The notes under the pieces were generated by a model, which had not been told where the DNA came from, searched no databases, and saw only the letters and a program-made list of their open reading frames with translations. Position numbers and translations under genes: made by a program. From positions 1 to 23,367 of IMG/VR virus record IMGVR_UViG_3300011116_000368: a stretch of 23,367 nucleotides of DNA, one strand, 5' to 3'. The number at the start of each line of letters is the position of its first letter. Positions within the stretch are counted from its first letter, which is position 1. This DNA is from a virus. This document shows, one piece after another, positions 1 through 6,715 of this stretch.

Positions 1-416
1 TTCACACGCTCTGTAGGATTCTCGGGAGATGCAAATCCGTTCTCACTCTCGTCTTCGATATCGATGTACATGACTCTGATGTGATTTGGATTGTAATCAA
101 CTTCGGAGTCTCCCCTGTATTCCTTGGCAATGAATTGATACTGAGAATCGATCTCGCCATAGATGGTGAATCCCTCTAGTCTACCGTACTCATCCATAAA
201 CTCCCGCATCTCATACTGATTCGGAAAATCAATTTCACGGAGAGCCATACCATTGATGGTCTTGTACTTTAGAGGCTCTGTTGATTTAGAGTCTCGTTTG
301 ACAAAGAGGGAAGGACGAAACGGAACAGACTCATGAATTCGTCTGCCGTCATCATCCCACCCTCGGTGCAGGATCTTTCCGCCTTTGCAGGCAACATGTG
401 TGTAGAATTTAGTCAT
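1..416 (-). CDS. 43: DNA polymerase gp43, N-terminal part (runs off the window)
   Basis: Family B replicative DNA polymerase of the T4 type, copying the phage genome with the gp45 clamp and gp44/62 loader. Only the first 138 residues are in the window; the frame stays open to base 1. The start MTKFYTHVAC resembles T4 gp43 (MKEFYISI), and residues 114-121 (RVMYIDIE) match the exonuclease I motif, with D119 and E121 where T4 has the metal-binding D112 and E114. The ATG overlaps the stop of the upstream cochaperonin gene (ATGA), so the two are probably translationally coupled. Position at the end of the 45-44-62-regA cluster matches T4, except that six genes lie between regA and 43. Confidence 0.9.
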   Translation of the reverse strand, partial: MTKFYTHVACKGGKILHRGWDDDGRRIHESVPFRPSLFVKRDSKSTEPLKYKTINGMALREIDFPNQYEMREFMDEYGRLEGFTIYGEIDSQYQFIAKEYRGDSEVDYNPNHIRVMYIDIEDESENGFASPENPTERV

Positions 417-682
417 TCACGCTCTACTGCTAGGATCCAATCTTGGTGTACTATATCACATCCACCATGACCTCGTCTACCATTTTTTGTCAGATCCCAA
501 AGAACTTTATCTCCGATCTGAATATCTTCCGTGAGTTTGTCTCCTACTGAAACGACAACACTCCAGATGTTCTTGTTCGTAATCTTCTCTGTATAAATGA
601 TGCCCTCTTTGGTCTTCTTCTGTTGACCAAGTCCAGGAGTCTTTACGCTGACCCATTTCCCAATCGGTCTAAAGTTGCTCAT
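413..682 (-). CDS. GroES-like cochaperonin (Cpn10 fold)
   Basis: An 89-residue protein that aligns by eye with GroES along its whole length: an N-terminal IGKWVSVK strand, a shortened mobile-loop region followed by GIIYTE, a central VVSVGDK and IGDKVLW, and a C-terminal DWILAVER matching the family's ending. It would cap the host GroEL ring and help fold phage proteins such as the capsid protein, as T4 gp31 does. The sequence is closer to ordinary GroES than to gp31. A strong ribosome binding site (GGAGGTGA) lies four bases before the ATG, inside the end of the methyltransferase gene, which it overlaps by 14 bases. Its 3' end overlaps the polymerase start. Confidence 0.8.
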   Translation of the reverse strand: MSNFRPIGKWVSVKTPGLGQQKKTKEGIIYTEKITNKNIWSVVVSVGDKLTEDIQIGDKVLWDLTKNGRRGHGGCDIVHQDWILAVERE

Positions 683-1625
683 TCATCACCTCCAAAAGGT
701 TTGGTTTGATTTGCTCTGCAATTCGGTCTTCTGCGATCTTGACATACTCGGGATTAAGTTCCGTTCCGATATAGTTGCGACCATTCCTTAGGGCAACCAC
801 AGCGGTCGTACCGCTGCCTGTGAACGGGTCAAACACCGTGCCGCCGACAGGACAGCCTGCAAGGACGCAGGGCGTGATGAGTTCCTCGGGGTACACGGCG
901 AAGTGTGCGCCCTTGTATCCCCGTGTATTCACAGTCCAAACTGATCGCTTGTTTCGCTTGCCATCGGATGCCCACACACGATCAGGCTCCAATCCAGGAT
1001 CCCGTGCGCCTTTTTCCTTGGGCTGTGTGACATTCTTGTTGCCCGGTGCATGTGGTTTACCTACTGCATCTTCTTTGATTACATTGTGGTCATAGAAGTA
1101 ATGGGGTTTCTTAGACAGCATAAAAATGTATTCATGTGCCCTTGTACAACGGTCCTCAACGCTTTCTGGCATTGGGTTCGGTTTGCTCCAAATAATATCC
1201 TGCCGTAGATACCAACCGTCCGCCTGAAGCGCAAACGCCACACGCCACGGAATCCCGATCAAGTCCTTCGTCTTCAATCCCTTTTGATCCTTACGGTTAC
1301 CAGGAACGAAGTTACTTGGCATACCTCTTTGACCACCGATAGTTTGTGGTGGTGGGGCACAATTCTTAGATGACATGTAAGAATCGCCAAGGTTTAACCA
1401 CAGAGTTCCATCATCACGAAGAATGCGTTTCACTTCACGGAAAACCTCCACCATCTTTTGAACATATGCATCAACGGTATCTTCTTGTCCGATCTCACAC
1501 TCACCACCATCGTATGATCGAAGACCAAAGTACGGTGGTGATGTGATGCAAGTATGCACAGACCCTTCAGGCAGCGTCTTCATACCTTCGACGCAGTCTC
1601 CGAGAATGATGCGGTGTGATATCAT
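669..1625 (-). CDS. Beta-class DNA methyltransferase (N4-cytosine or N6-adenine)
   Basis: A 318-residue SAM-dependent amino-methyltransferase. Catalytic motif IV (TSPPY) is at residues 28-32 and the SAM-binding motif I (FDPFTGSGTT) at 265-274; motif IV before motif I defines the beta class. SPPY rather than DPPY favours N4-cytosine methylation but does not settle it. The region between (about 85-230) is likely to hold target recognition. The start overlaps the SpeD stop (ATGA). No restriction enzyme gene adjoins it, so it is probably an orphan methylase protecting phage DNA or affecting regulation; the nuclease candidate at 7531-8775 is too far away to pair with confidence. Length is ordinary for the family. 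Confidence 0.9.
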   Translation of the reverse strand: MISHRIILGDCVEGMKTLPEGSVHTCITSPPYFGLRSYDGGECEIGQEDTVDAYVQKMVEVFREVKRILRDDGTLWLNLGDSYMSSKNCAPPPQTIGGQRGMPSNFVPGNRKDQKGLKTKDLIGIPWRVAFALQADGWYLRQDIIWSKPNPMPESVEDRCTRAHEYIFMLSKKPHYFYDHNVIKEDAVGKPHAPGNKNVTQPKEKGARDPGLEPDRVWASDGKRNKRSVWTVNTRGYKGAHFAVYPEELITPCVLAGCPVGGTVFDPFTGSGTTAVVALRNGRNYIGTELNPEYVKIAEDRIAEQIKPNLLEVMNEQL

Positions 1626-2017
1626 CCAATATCTCCGTATTTCATTCCACGGACGAAGAAATGCTCTTCGTGTTGATCAAACCCGAAGCACTCTCTAGCA
1701 TATTCAAGAATAATATTCTTGTCGAACTTATTACATGAGTAGACATCAAGGGTAATAAAATGAGTGGGTTCGATAGAGTGAATCTGAATACCGCTCTCAA
1801 TAAGTGGAATCCAACCACTCACCCCTGTCTTCTCAGGATAAACTTCAACTCCATTCTTTGTTGGTGCATGGATGACAAATGGCTGACTCATACGGGTCAT
1901 ACCAATTTTATCTACCACCCTTTCAAGAAAGCGATAGTGAAGTTCCAAATCGTCCGCTGCACCGGCACGGCAACCGTACATGTCTAGGTAATACGAATAT
2001 CCAAATGGCTTACTCAA
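1622..2017 (-). CDS. speD: S-adenosylmethionine decarboxylase-like proenzyme (SpeD family)
   Basis: A 131-residue member of the pyruvoyl-dependent AdoMet decarboxylase family. Working enzymes cut themselves before a serine that becomes the pyruvoyl group. Here E74-S75 is the predicted cut, with H80 and C95 at the spacing of the catalytic His (+5) and Cys (+20) in bacterial class 1b enzymes. The usual ESH is ESG, a change beside the cut. The start is taken as TTG at 2017: AAGGAG sits eight bases before it, and TTGA overlaps the stop of the upstream gene. The ATG at 2047 lies upstream of that ribosome binding site and is less likely. AdoMet decarboxylase supplies the aminopropyl donor for spermidine; some divergent family members use arginine or ornithine instead. 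Cyanophages also carry speD. Confidence 0.8.
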   Translation of the reverse strand: MSKPFGYSYYLDMYGCRAGAADDLELHYRFLERVVDKIGMTRMSQPFVIHAPTKNGVEVYPEKTGVSGWIPLIESGIQIHSIEPTHFITLDVYSCNKFDKNIILEYARECFGFDQHEEHFFVRGMKYGDIG

Positions 2018-2424
2018 TTGTTGATCTCCTTTTGAACTTTGATCCAATACTTCTTCGTCTTTGACTTCTTATGACCAGAAGGTCCACCATTGTGGATCCT
2101 TGCTAGGTCTTCTGCTGTTGCATTCTTCGGAGCATATCGACTCAAGTAAGCAATGACAACTCTCTTTGCGTAATCAGGATCATAGCAATCTTTGTATGAT
2201 CCACCGAGGGTCTTGTCATACTGAACCGCATCCTTCCAATAAATTTCCCAAATCTGGTAAGGTCCGATTGCTCGTCCGTTATCACCCACGGCTCTATCGT
2301 CCCCACCACTCTCAACCTGACGAATAGCAGCGAGTAGTTCGGGAGTCAGGGCAGCAGGCACACGCACGGGCGCAGGCGCACACGCAAGCGCACACACGCA
2401 CACGCAGGAGAGAATCCAATTCAT
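2014..2424 (-). CDS. Exported lysozyme-like / lytic transglycosylase-like wall hydrolase
   Basis: A 136-residue protein with an N-terminal hydrophobic, Cys-rich signal peptide (residues 1-16, NWILSCVCVCALAC) and a lysozyme-like domain: AIRQVESGG with probable catalytic E38, then GDNGRAIGPYQIW, then RIHNGGPSG. This motif series is shared by goose-type and SLT-type peptidoglycan hydrolases. It probably degrades peptidoglycan from the periplasm, as an endolysin or entry enzyme. ALAC could be a weak lipobox, so a lipoprotein is possible. The start at 2424 is preferred over upstream ATGs because AAAGGA precedes it by eight bases and it follows the previous stop by four. The DNA for the signal peptide is a low-complexity CACACGCA-type tract. 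Confidence 0.75.
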   Translation of the reverse strand: MNWILSCVCVCALACAPAPVRVPAALTPELLAAIRQVESGGDDRAVGDNGRAIGPYQIWEIYWKDAVQYDKTLGGSYKDCYDPDYAKRVVIAYLSRYAPKNATAEDLARIHNGGPSGHKKSKTKKYWIKVQKEINN

Positions 2425-2428
2425 GAAG

Positions 2429-2761
2429 TCAGTCCTTTCGGGTTGAGTTCTTCTTGTCCTGAACAAAGGAGTGAAACAAAACTGCGTAGTTGATGATGTC
2501 AACACAAGTGTCCTCAAGACTTTCGTCCTTGACTTGGAAAGCCCCCGCTTCAACGAAAGAGGAGAGTCTCGATAACTTGTCCGTCATTCGGACAAGCATT
2601 CCTGCTTCAGTTGTGCAGATGCCCATCGCTTCACAACGGGTGAAGTTGGCAAATGGTTCCGTACCAGCCTTACCGGCATAGTCGGCGTTCTTTCGCTTCA
2701 TGAGTTCATGAGCCTTCTTTGTCAATTCGTTATGGGACTTCAATAGTTCGTCACGGGTCAT
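2429..2761 (-). CDS. DUF1599-like protein (nucleotide modification associated domain 1)
   Basis: A 110-residue all-alpha protein. Recognisable blocks are KNADYAG (24-30), PFANFTRCEAMGI, LVRMTDKLSRL and KDESLEDTCVDIINYAVLF. This pattern fits the DUF1599/Nmad1 family, which is common in phages. The E-x-x-D arrangement resembles the metal sites of MazG-like all-alpha NTP pyrophosphatases, but the reaction is not established. It lies between dUTPase and the wall hydrolase, which fits a nucleotide-metabolism role. AAAGGAA lies seven bases before the ATG. The 63 bases upstream, to the dUTPase stop, hold no clear promoter. Confidence 0.65.
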   Translation of the reverse strand: MTRDELLKSHNELTKKAHELMKRKNADYAGKAGTEPFANFTRCEAMGICTTEAGMLVRMTDKLSRLSSFVEAGAFQVKDESLEDTCVDIINYAVLFHSFVQDKKNSTRKD

Positions 2762-2824
2762 AAGGACATTCCTTTCATCGGCATGTTGAATATCGAACTT
2801 AAGATTAATTCGGAAATGAATTTA

Positions 2825-3367
2825 TTAAGACTTTCCTGTGGATCCAAATCCACCATTTCTAGAAGTTTTGGGTTGTGGTTTTTGGCAAGAATAAAAGTTG
2901 GCTCTATAAGTTGGAACTATCTCGCCTTGACAAATTCTGTCTCCGTGATTAATTCGAATCGGAATTTTGCTTGAGTTGTAAACTAAAACCATCAACTCAT
3001 CGGTGTAATCGGAATCAATAATTCCTTCGGCGTTACATAACATCAGTCCTCCGTGGATGGATAGACCTGACCTCATGTGCAGTCGCATTGACCACCCATC
3101 AGGGATGTCAAATGCTAGTTGTGTCGGAATCATAGTTCTAGAGTGAGGAGGGAGTGTCACATACTTTGTGTCAGAATTTAAATCAGACGCAGCCAAAAGC
3201 ATATTGCCCTTGCTTTCGTCTGTAAAAGATTTAATCAGACATTTACCATTAACAAAACACGCTTTGATGTCAAAGCATGCAGATCCCTCAGTTGCGTAAA
3301 TCGGATCAAATGCGCCGGGATGAATTTTGTGAAAACCGACAGATATCGTGCGATTATAATCGCTCAT
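2825..3367 (-). CDS. dut: dUTPase (deoxyuridine triphosphatase)
   Basis: A trimeric dUTPase that hydrolyses dUTP to dUMP and pyrophosphate, keeping uracil out of DNA and feeding dTMP synthesis. All five motifs are visible in 180 residues: GSACFDIKA (28-36), RSGLSIHGG (99-107), GIIDSDYTDE (115-124), GDRICQGEI (142-150) and the C-terminal RNGGFGSTG (170-178). The usual DYRGE of motif 3 is DYTDE. About 30 extra residues (38-68) lie between motif 1 and the next conserved strand. GAGGT precedes the ATG by about eight bases. It lies just after regA in the replication cluster. Confidence 0.93.
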   Translation of the reverse strand: MSDYNRTISVGFHKIHPGAFDPIYATEGSACFDIKACFVNGKCLIKSFTDESKGNMLLAASDLNSDTKYVTLPPHSRTMIPTQLAFDIPDGWSMRLHMRSGLSIHGGLMLCNAEGIIDSDYTDELMVLVYNSSKIPIRINHGDRICQGEIVPTYRANFYSCQKPQPKTSRNGGFGSTGKS

Positions 3368-3400
3368 AATTTAAACCTCATCTTGTTGAAGATCTTACAT

Positions 3401-3820
3401 CTATTTTTCGCCGCCGTCAACCGATTTTTTTCTAGTTCCGATACTATATTTCGGAATTAGTTCCCAATCTTTCTTCTCTGAATGTGGAAGTATCTTCATA
3501 TGATTGATTGGACAAACTGGATCTTTTGTGGCGTTCTTGTTTACTATTTTTAGTAAACCCCAATCCTCTAAAAGATTTGCTATTGTGTTTCTACGTCCTT
3601 TGTCCTGGTCGGGGAGAGAATCAGACAGTCCATCTAAAGCAAATAATTCTTTAAAATGAACTATGTAATACTTACCCTTCTTATGAAGTATGTGACAAGA
3701 TTGATAAAGTTTTTTCTCAGTTTTTGATGAGACTCCTATTCTAGTTAGAGTCTCCTTAATCTTCAAAAAGTTTTGAGGATCTTGCAATTCTACTTCCACG
3801 AATGTATCTACTAAAGACAT
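3401..3820 (-). CDS. regA: RegA translational repressor
   Basis: An RNA-binding repressor that in T4 blocks translation of many early mRNAs, including those of clamp and loader genes. Similarity to T4 RegA is clear throughout: FLKIKETLTRIGV, LYQSCHILHKKGKYYIVHFKE, RRNTIANLLEDWGL and the C-terminal WELIPKYSIGTRKK. Length is 139 residues against 122 in T4. AGGAG precedes the ATG by five bases, and a late-type promoter overlaps the gp62 stop just upstream, so regA may also be expressed independently of the loader genes. Confidence 0.95.
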   Translation of the reverse strand: MSLVDTFVEVELQDPQNFLKIKETLTRIGVSSKTEKKLYQSCHILHKKGKYYIVHFKELFALDGLSDSLPDQDKGRRNTIANLLEDWGLLKIVNKNATKDPVCPINHMKILPHSEKKDWELIPKYSIGTRKKSVDGGEK

Positions 3821-3851
3821 GATAACTCCTGACCATAGTGAGGTTCAGTAG

Positions 3852-4247
3852 TTATTTAGGAATACGATCTCCTCCACGGCCTCTGCGGAGTTGTTGTTTC
3901 TGCTCCTCTGTCAATAGTGACAAGTATTCTGCTGCCCGTCTTTGGTTGACTTTGTAAAGTTCCATGACCAAAGGCAACATCTCGTCTTCCTCACGCTTCA
4001 TCCACTTGTCATATCGGCGGCGACGGCGGACAGATCCATATAGGAAGTCATACTGCAACTTCTTGTCTAAAGTCCACCGTTCATTCATGGAATTGGCGTA
4101 AAGAATGGTATCGGGACTAAATGACAAGGAACGATTGACCATGTAGGGGAGATAGTCTCTCTCTACTTCAGGCTGCACCTGAATCAGGTTCTCTGTCTTT
4201 TCGTTTATGCTCTTTACGAAATCGAATGGCGAAAGTCTTTTACTCAT
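3852..4247 (-). CDS. 62: Clamp loader small subunit gp62
   Basis: The small subunit that joins four gp44 ATPases to open and load the gp45 ring. Recognised by position (immediately before regA) and by resemblance to T4 gp62 in the middle: FLYGSVRRRRRYDKWMKREED against T4's AAVPRGKRYGKWAKLVED. It is shorter than T4 gp62 (131 against 187 residues), losing mainly C-terminal sequence and ending in a basic, Gly/Arg-rich tail. The start MSKRLSPFDF at 4247 overlaps the end of the upstream gene; MSMSKR at 4253 is equally possible. There is no strong ribosome binding site, so translational coupling is likely. Confidence 0.8.
   Translation of the reverse strand: MSKRLSPFDFVKSINEKTENLIQVQPEVERDYLPYMVNRSLSFSPDTILYANSMNERWTLDKKLQYDFLYGSVRRRRRYDKWMKREEDEMLPLVMELYKVNQRRAAEYLSLLTEEQKQQLRRGRGGDRIPK
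3853..3859 (-). promoter_or_regulatory. T4-type late promoter upstream of regA
   Basis: Minus-strand CTAAATA (context CCTAAATAACTACT) overlaps the gp62 stop codon, about 33 bases before the regA ATG. It matches the late consensus TATAAATA recognised by a gp55-type sigma factor together with the clamp. Assignment rests on sequence and on recurrence of the same element in other gaps. Confidence 0.5.
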
Positions 4248-4977
4248 GCTCATCAGGTAAGTCCAAATCATCTAGATTGATTCCGTCAGGTGACGAGAGA
4301 TTCACAATCAGTCTAACAGGAATGTAGATCCACTTCATTTTGTTGTTGTCATAGTAGGAGTTCAACAAGAACTGATCGTACCCGTTGCTACCATGGTACC
4401 TCGGGATGAGAGGACACTCAATATAATTGTCAGACACAATGTTATTCTTGTGAATGATCTGTGTCTTGACATGACTTCCATTTAGGGTCTCGTATTCAAT
4501 ATCTAATGTGTATGGATAGATCCGTTCAAGAATTTTGTATATCCAACTACCAAGCATCATATCTGACATACCTGTGATCTCGACATAAGAATTGAGACCA
4601 CCAGTGTCTTGTCCTTTAGTGGTTTGAATTGCCTTTACTGAGAAGTAGTTGTTTCTTTCCTCAAGAAATTTACGACGAACAACTTCACATTCCTTGCTGA
4701 ATGTTTCGTAGTGATATTTTTTGTTGAGGCTCTCAGAGACCTTCATCACCTTTGACAGATCCTCGTCATTAAGAATGCTAGACATCAGCATAATTTTAGA
4801 TAGAGGAGTTGCCTCAGAAACTTCAGATGCGGTAATGGTGTCAATCTCATCCCATGCCTTCTGATTAATTTCACGAACCGAAGTCTTAAACTCGGTCACG
4901 AAACTCTTAATGTCGTACTTCTTACCGATCTCATGGATCTTGATTGACAAATCGTTGAGGCTTTTTACTGCTTCCAT
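4240..4977 (-). CDS. Unknown protein between gp44 and gp62
   Basis: A 245-residue protein I do not recognise. It has no signal peptide or membrane segment. The N-terminal half is charged and likely helical (about 1-110); the second half looks mixed alpha/beta, with several Tyr/Asn-rich strands and a very acidic end (DLDDLDLPDEHE). AAAGGAGG lies five bases before the ATG and a late-type promoter lies about 30 bases upstream, so it can be expressed separately from gp44. Its end overlaps the gp62 start. In T4 genes 44 and 62 are adjacent and coupled, so this gene interrupts that pair. A replisome accessory or a late morphogenetic role are both guesses. Confidence 0.7.
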   Translation of the reverse strand: MEAVKSLNDLSIKIHEIGKKYDIKSFVTEFKTSVREINQKAWDEIDTITASEVSEATPLSKIMLMSSILNDEDLSKVMKVSESLNKKYHYETFSKECEVVRRKFLEERNNYFSVKAIQTTKGQDTGGLNSYVEITGMSDMMLGSWIYKILERIYPYTLDIEYETLNGSHVKTQIIHKNNIVSDNYIECPLIPRYHGSNGYDQFLLNSYYDNNKMKWIYIPVRLIVNLSSPDGINLDDLDLPDEHE

Positions 4978-5007
4978 GACTGCCTCCTTTAGAGGATAGT
5001 ACGAATG

Positions 5008-5014
5008 TATTTAT
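5008..5014 (-). promoter_or_regulatory. T4-type late promoter upstream of the 4240-4977 gene
   Basis: Minus-strand ATAAATA (context CCATAAATACATTC) lies in the 56-base gap after the gp44 stop. It is followed by a short leader with AAAGGAGG before the ATG at 4977. Confidence 0.55.
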
Positions 5015-5033
5015 GGTGCTGTCTCTGTCCAAA

Positions 5034-5969
5034 TCACTTAAAGGTGCAATCAGCAGCAAGTGATATGCAACAAGCAGCAAGGTTCACTTCCTGATCGGCA
5101 ACGAATGCTGCTTTATACTGATACTCTGCGATAATGAGAACCGCTTGTGGAATCGAATCTGGTGTTAAGTGATCCTGTAATCCATCATAAATGGATCGGA
5201 AGATATGAGTCGTGTCCTTGTCACTATTTTCAATCACCCACTTACGAATGTCTGTAAAACTCTTGGCCTTGAGTGCCTTTGCCAAAGCCTTGATACTGAC
5301 ATTTGCATCTGATGATAGAACACCAACATCGATCTTCCCTCCAACGGAATATCTCTGCAACTCGTTAAGAGTCTTTCTGAAGTCGGGAAAGTTCTTAATG
5401 ATAAGATCGGCAAGCACCTTATCGTTGTACTCAATTCCTTCACCGTCAAGAATGTTCTTCACTCGCTGACTGAACTTCGATGCAACACTAACCTTTTCAG
5501 AATTAAGGATTCTGAAGTCAATGACGGTGCATCTACTGTGCAGGGGTTCAATGATTCGGTTCTTGAAGTTGCAAGTGAGAATGAATCTACAGTTGGCAGC
5601 AAACTCTTCCATGAACCCACGAAGAGCGGGCTGTGTAGATGAGGGATTCAGATAGTCTGCCTCGTCCAAGATTACAACCTTGTTCCCTCCGCTGATAGAA
5701 ACGGTAGAAGCAAAGTTGCGAATCTTGGTACGAAGGACATCAATACCACTCTCATCCGATGCATTGATGAACAGCATGTCCAAGTTCATCTCATTGCACA
5801 ATGCACGGGCTACTGTGGTCTTACCCGATCCTGCACTTCCAGTTAGGATCATGTTTGGAATCTGACCCGCCTTGACAATGTCATGGAAGGTCTGCTGAAT
5901 CCTCTCGGGAAGGATGCAGGAATCAATATCTTTCGGACGATACTTCTCTACCCAAAGGAAGTGGTTCAT
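5034..5969 (-). CDS. 44: Clamp loader ATPase gp44
   Basis: The AAA+ large subunit that loads the sliding clamp. Visible features: WVEKYRPK (residues 6-13), typical of RFC-type loaders; Walker A GSAGSGKT (44-51); Walker B VVILDEAD; and the arginine-finger SRC motif (LHSRCTVIDF). The C-terminal third is the helical collar domain. Length (311 residues) is close to T4 gp44 (319). It starts four bases after the gp45 stop, so clamp and loader are co-transcribed as in T4. Confidence 0.95.
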   Translation of the reverse strand: MNHFLWVEKYRPKDIDSCILPERIQQTFHDIVKAGQIPNMILTGSAGSGKTTVARALCNEMNLDMLFINASDESGIDVLRTKIRNFASTVSISGGNKVVILDEADYLNPSSTQPALRGFMEEFAANCRFILTCNFKNRIIEPLHSRCTVIDFRILNSEKVSVASKFSQRVKNILDGEGIEYNDKVLADLIIKNFPDFRKTLNELQRYSVGGKIDVGVLSSDANVSIKALAKALKAKSFTDIRKWVIENSDKDTTHIFRSIYDGLQDHLTPDSIPQAVLIIAEYQYKAAFVADQEVNLAACCISLAADCTFK

Positions 5970-5973
5970 TCAT

Positions 5974-6663
5974 TCATCCTGCGCTCATGGCGATCCAATA
6001 TTGAACTGGTACAGTCTTGCCCTTGAAGTTAGCAACTGCCTTGGACGCAATCGAAACTTCATAATCGTCCTGAATCATCTTTAGAGTGTCGATTGTGAAC
6101 CAGAACGGGAACGGAGCGTCACTGTCGTTCTCCTGTACCAAGAGTTGCCAACTGTTACCAGTAGGATTCTTCTTGTCGCACACTCGGATGGCGACCATGT
6201 CTTCCTCATTCGTCACACACATATCAGGGGCTTGAAGAATCGAAGCCGCCTTCATGACCGATCCAAGATCCTTGTCACTCATGGTAAAGTTGACAACCGA
6301 TTGCGGCATCTTGATCTTCTTATCTCCCTTGTTCTGAATGAACTCAGGATTGGTATAGAAGTACTTCACAGAACGATTGTTTCCGTCGCCATCAGATGCG
6401 ATGACAAGATGCGTGTCCTTGAATTCAAAGACAGGATCCTTGAAGAGGCTGACAATACCAAGGAACTGAGCCATATCATAGATGGCGAACTCAATGGGGA
6501 ATTCTTCGGTGACCTGTGCCTCTGCGAGGATTCGATTGGAAGGACAAACGGTATTGAGTTTGCTCCCCTTGCGAATGAGCAGGCTTGGGTTGATGGATGC
6601 AAAGTTCTTGAGAATAGAAAGAGTCTCGGGAGAGATCTTCACGCATGTGCCGGTATCTGTCAT
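5974..6663 (-). CDS. 45: Sliding clamp gp45
   Basis: The trimeric DNA clamp that gives processivity to gp43 and, in T4, also activates late transcription. 229 residues, as expected (T4 228). The N-terminal region has the T4 pattern (SPETLSILKNFASINPSLLI) and the rest fits a two-domain clamp fold; order 45-44 supports it. A strong AGGAGG lies just before the ATG. It has its own sigma70-like promoter, and this ribosome binding site is one arm of a 12-base inverted repeat described separately. That gives a clear route to regulated clamp synthesis. Confidence 0.93.
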   Translation of the reverse strand: MTDTGTCVKISPETLSILKNFASINPSLLIRKGSKLNTVCPSNRILAEAQVTEEFPIEFAIYDMAQFLGIVSLFKDPVFEFKDTHLVIASDGDGNNRSVKYFYTNPEFIQNKGDKKIKMPQSVVNFTMSDKDLGSVMKAASILQAPDMCVTNEEDMVAIRVCDKKNPTGNSWQLLVQENDSDAPFPFWFTIDTLKMIQDDYEVSIASKAVANFKGKTVPVQYWIAMSAG

Positions 6664-6665
6664 AT

Positions 6666-6710
6666 TTCCTCCTTGTGAGATGCGAAGAGTATACAGCCCA
6701 CAAGGAGGAA
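6666..6710 (-). repeat. 12-base perfect inverted repeat masking the gp45 ribosome binding site
   Basis: The arms are 6699-6710 (minus strand TTCCTCCTTGTG) and 6666-6677 (CACAAGGAGGAA), separated by 21 bases. The downstream arm contains the AGGAGG used by gp45. The upstream arm lies in the spacer of the gp45 promoter, so RNA started at that promoter lacks it, while read-through RNA from the protease gene has both arms and can fold. Confidence 0.8.
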
Positions 6711-6715
6711 GTCAA
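6688..6715 (-). promoter_or_regulatory. Sigma70-like promoter of gp45
   Basis: -35 TTGACT at 6710-6715, 16 bp spacer, -10 TATACT at 6688-6693. Predicted start is near 6681, giving a leader of about 18 bases that carries AGGAGG. The promoter directly follows the stop of the protease gene. Confidence 0.75.
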
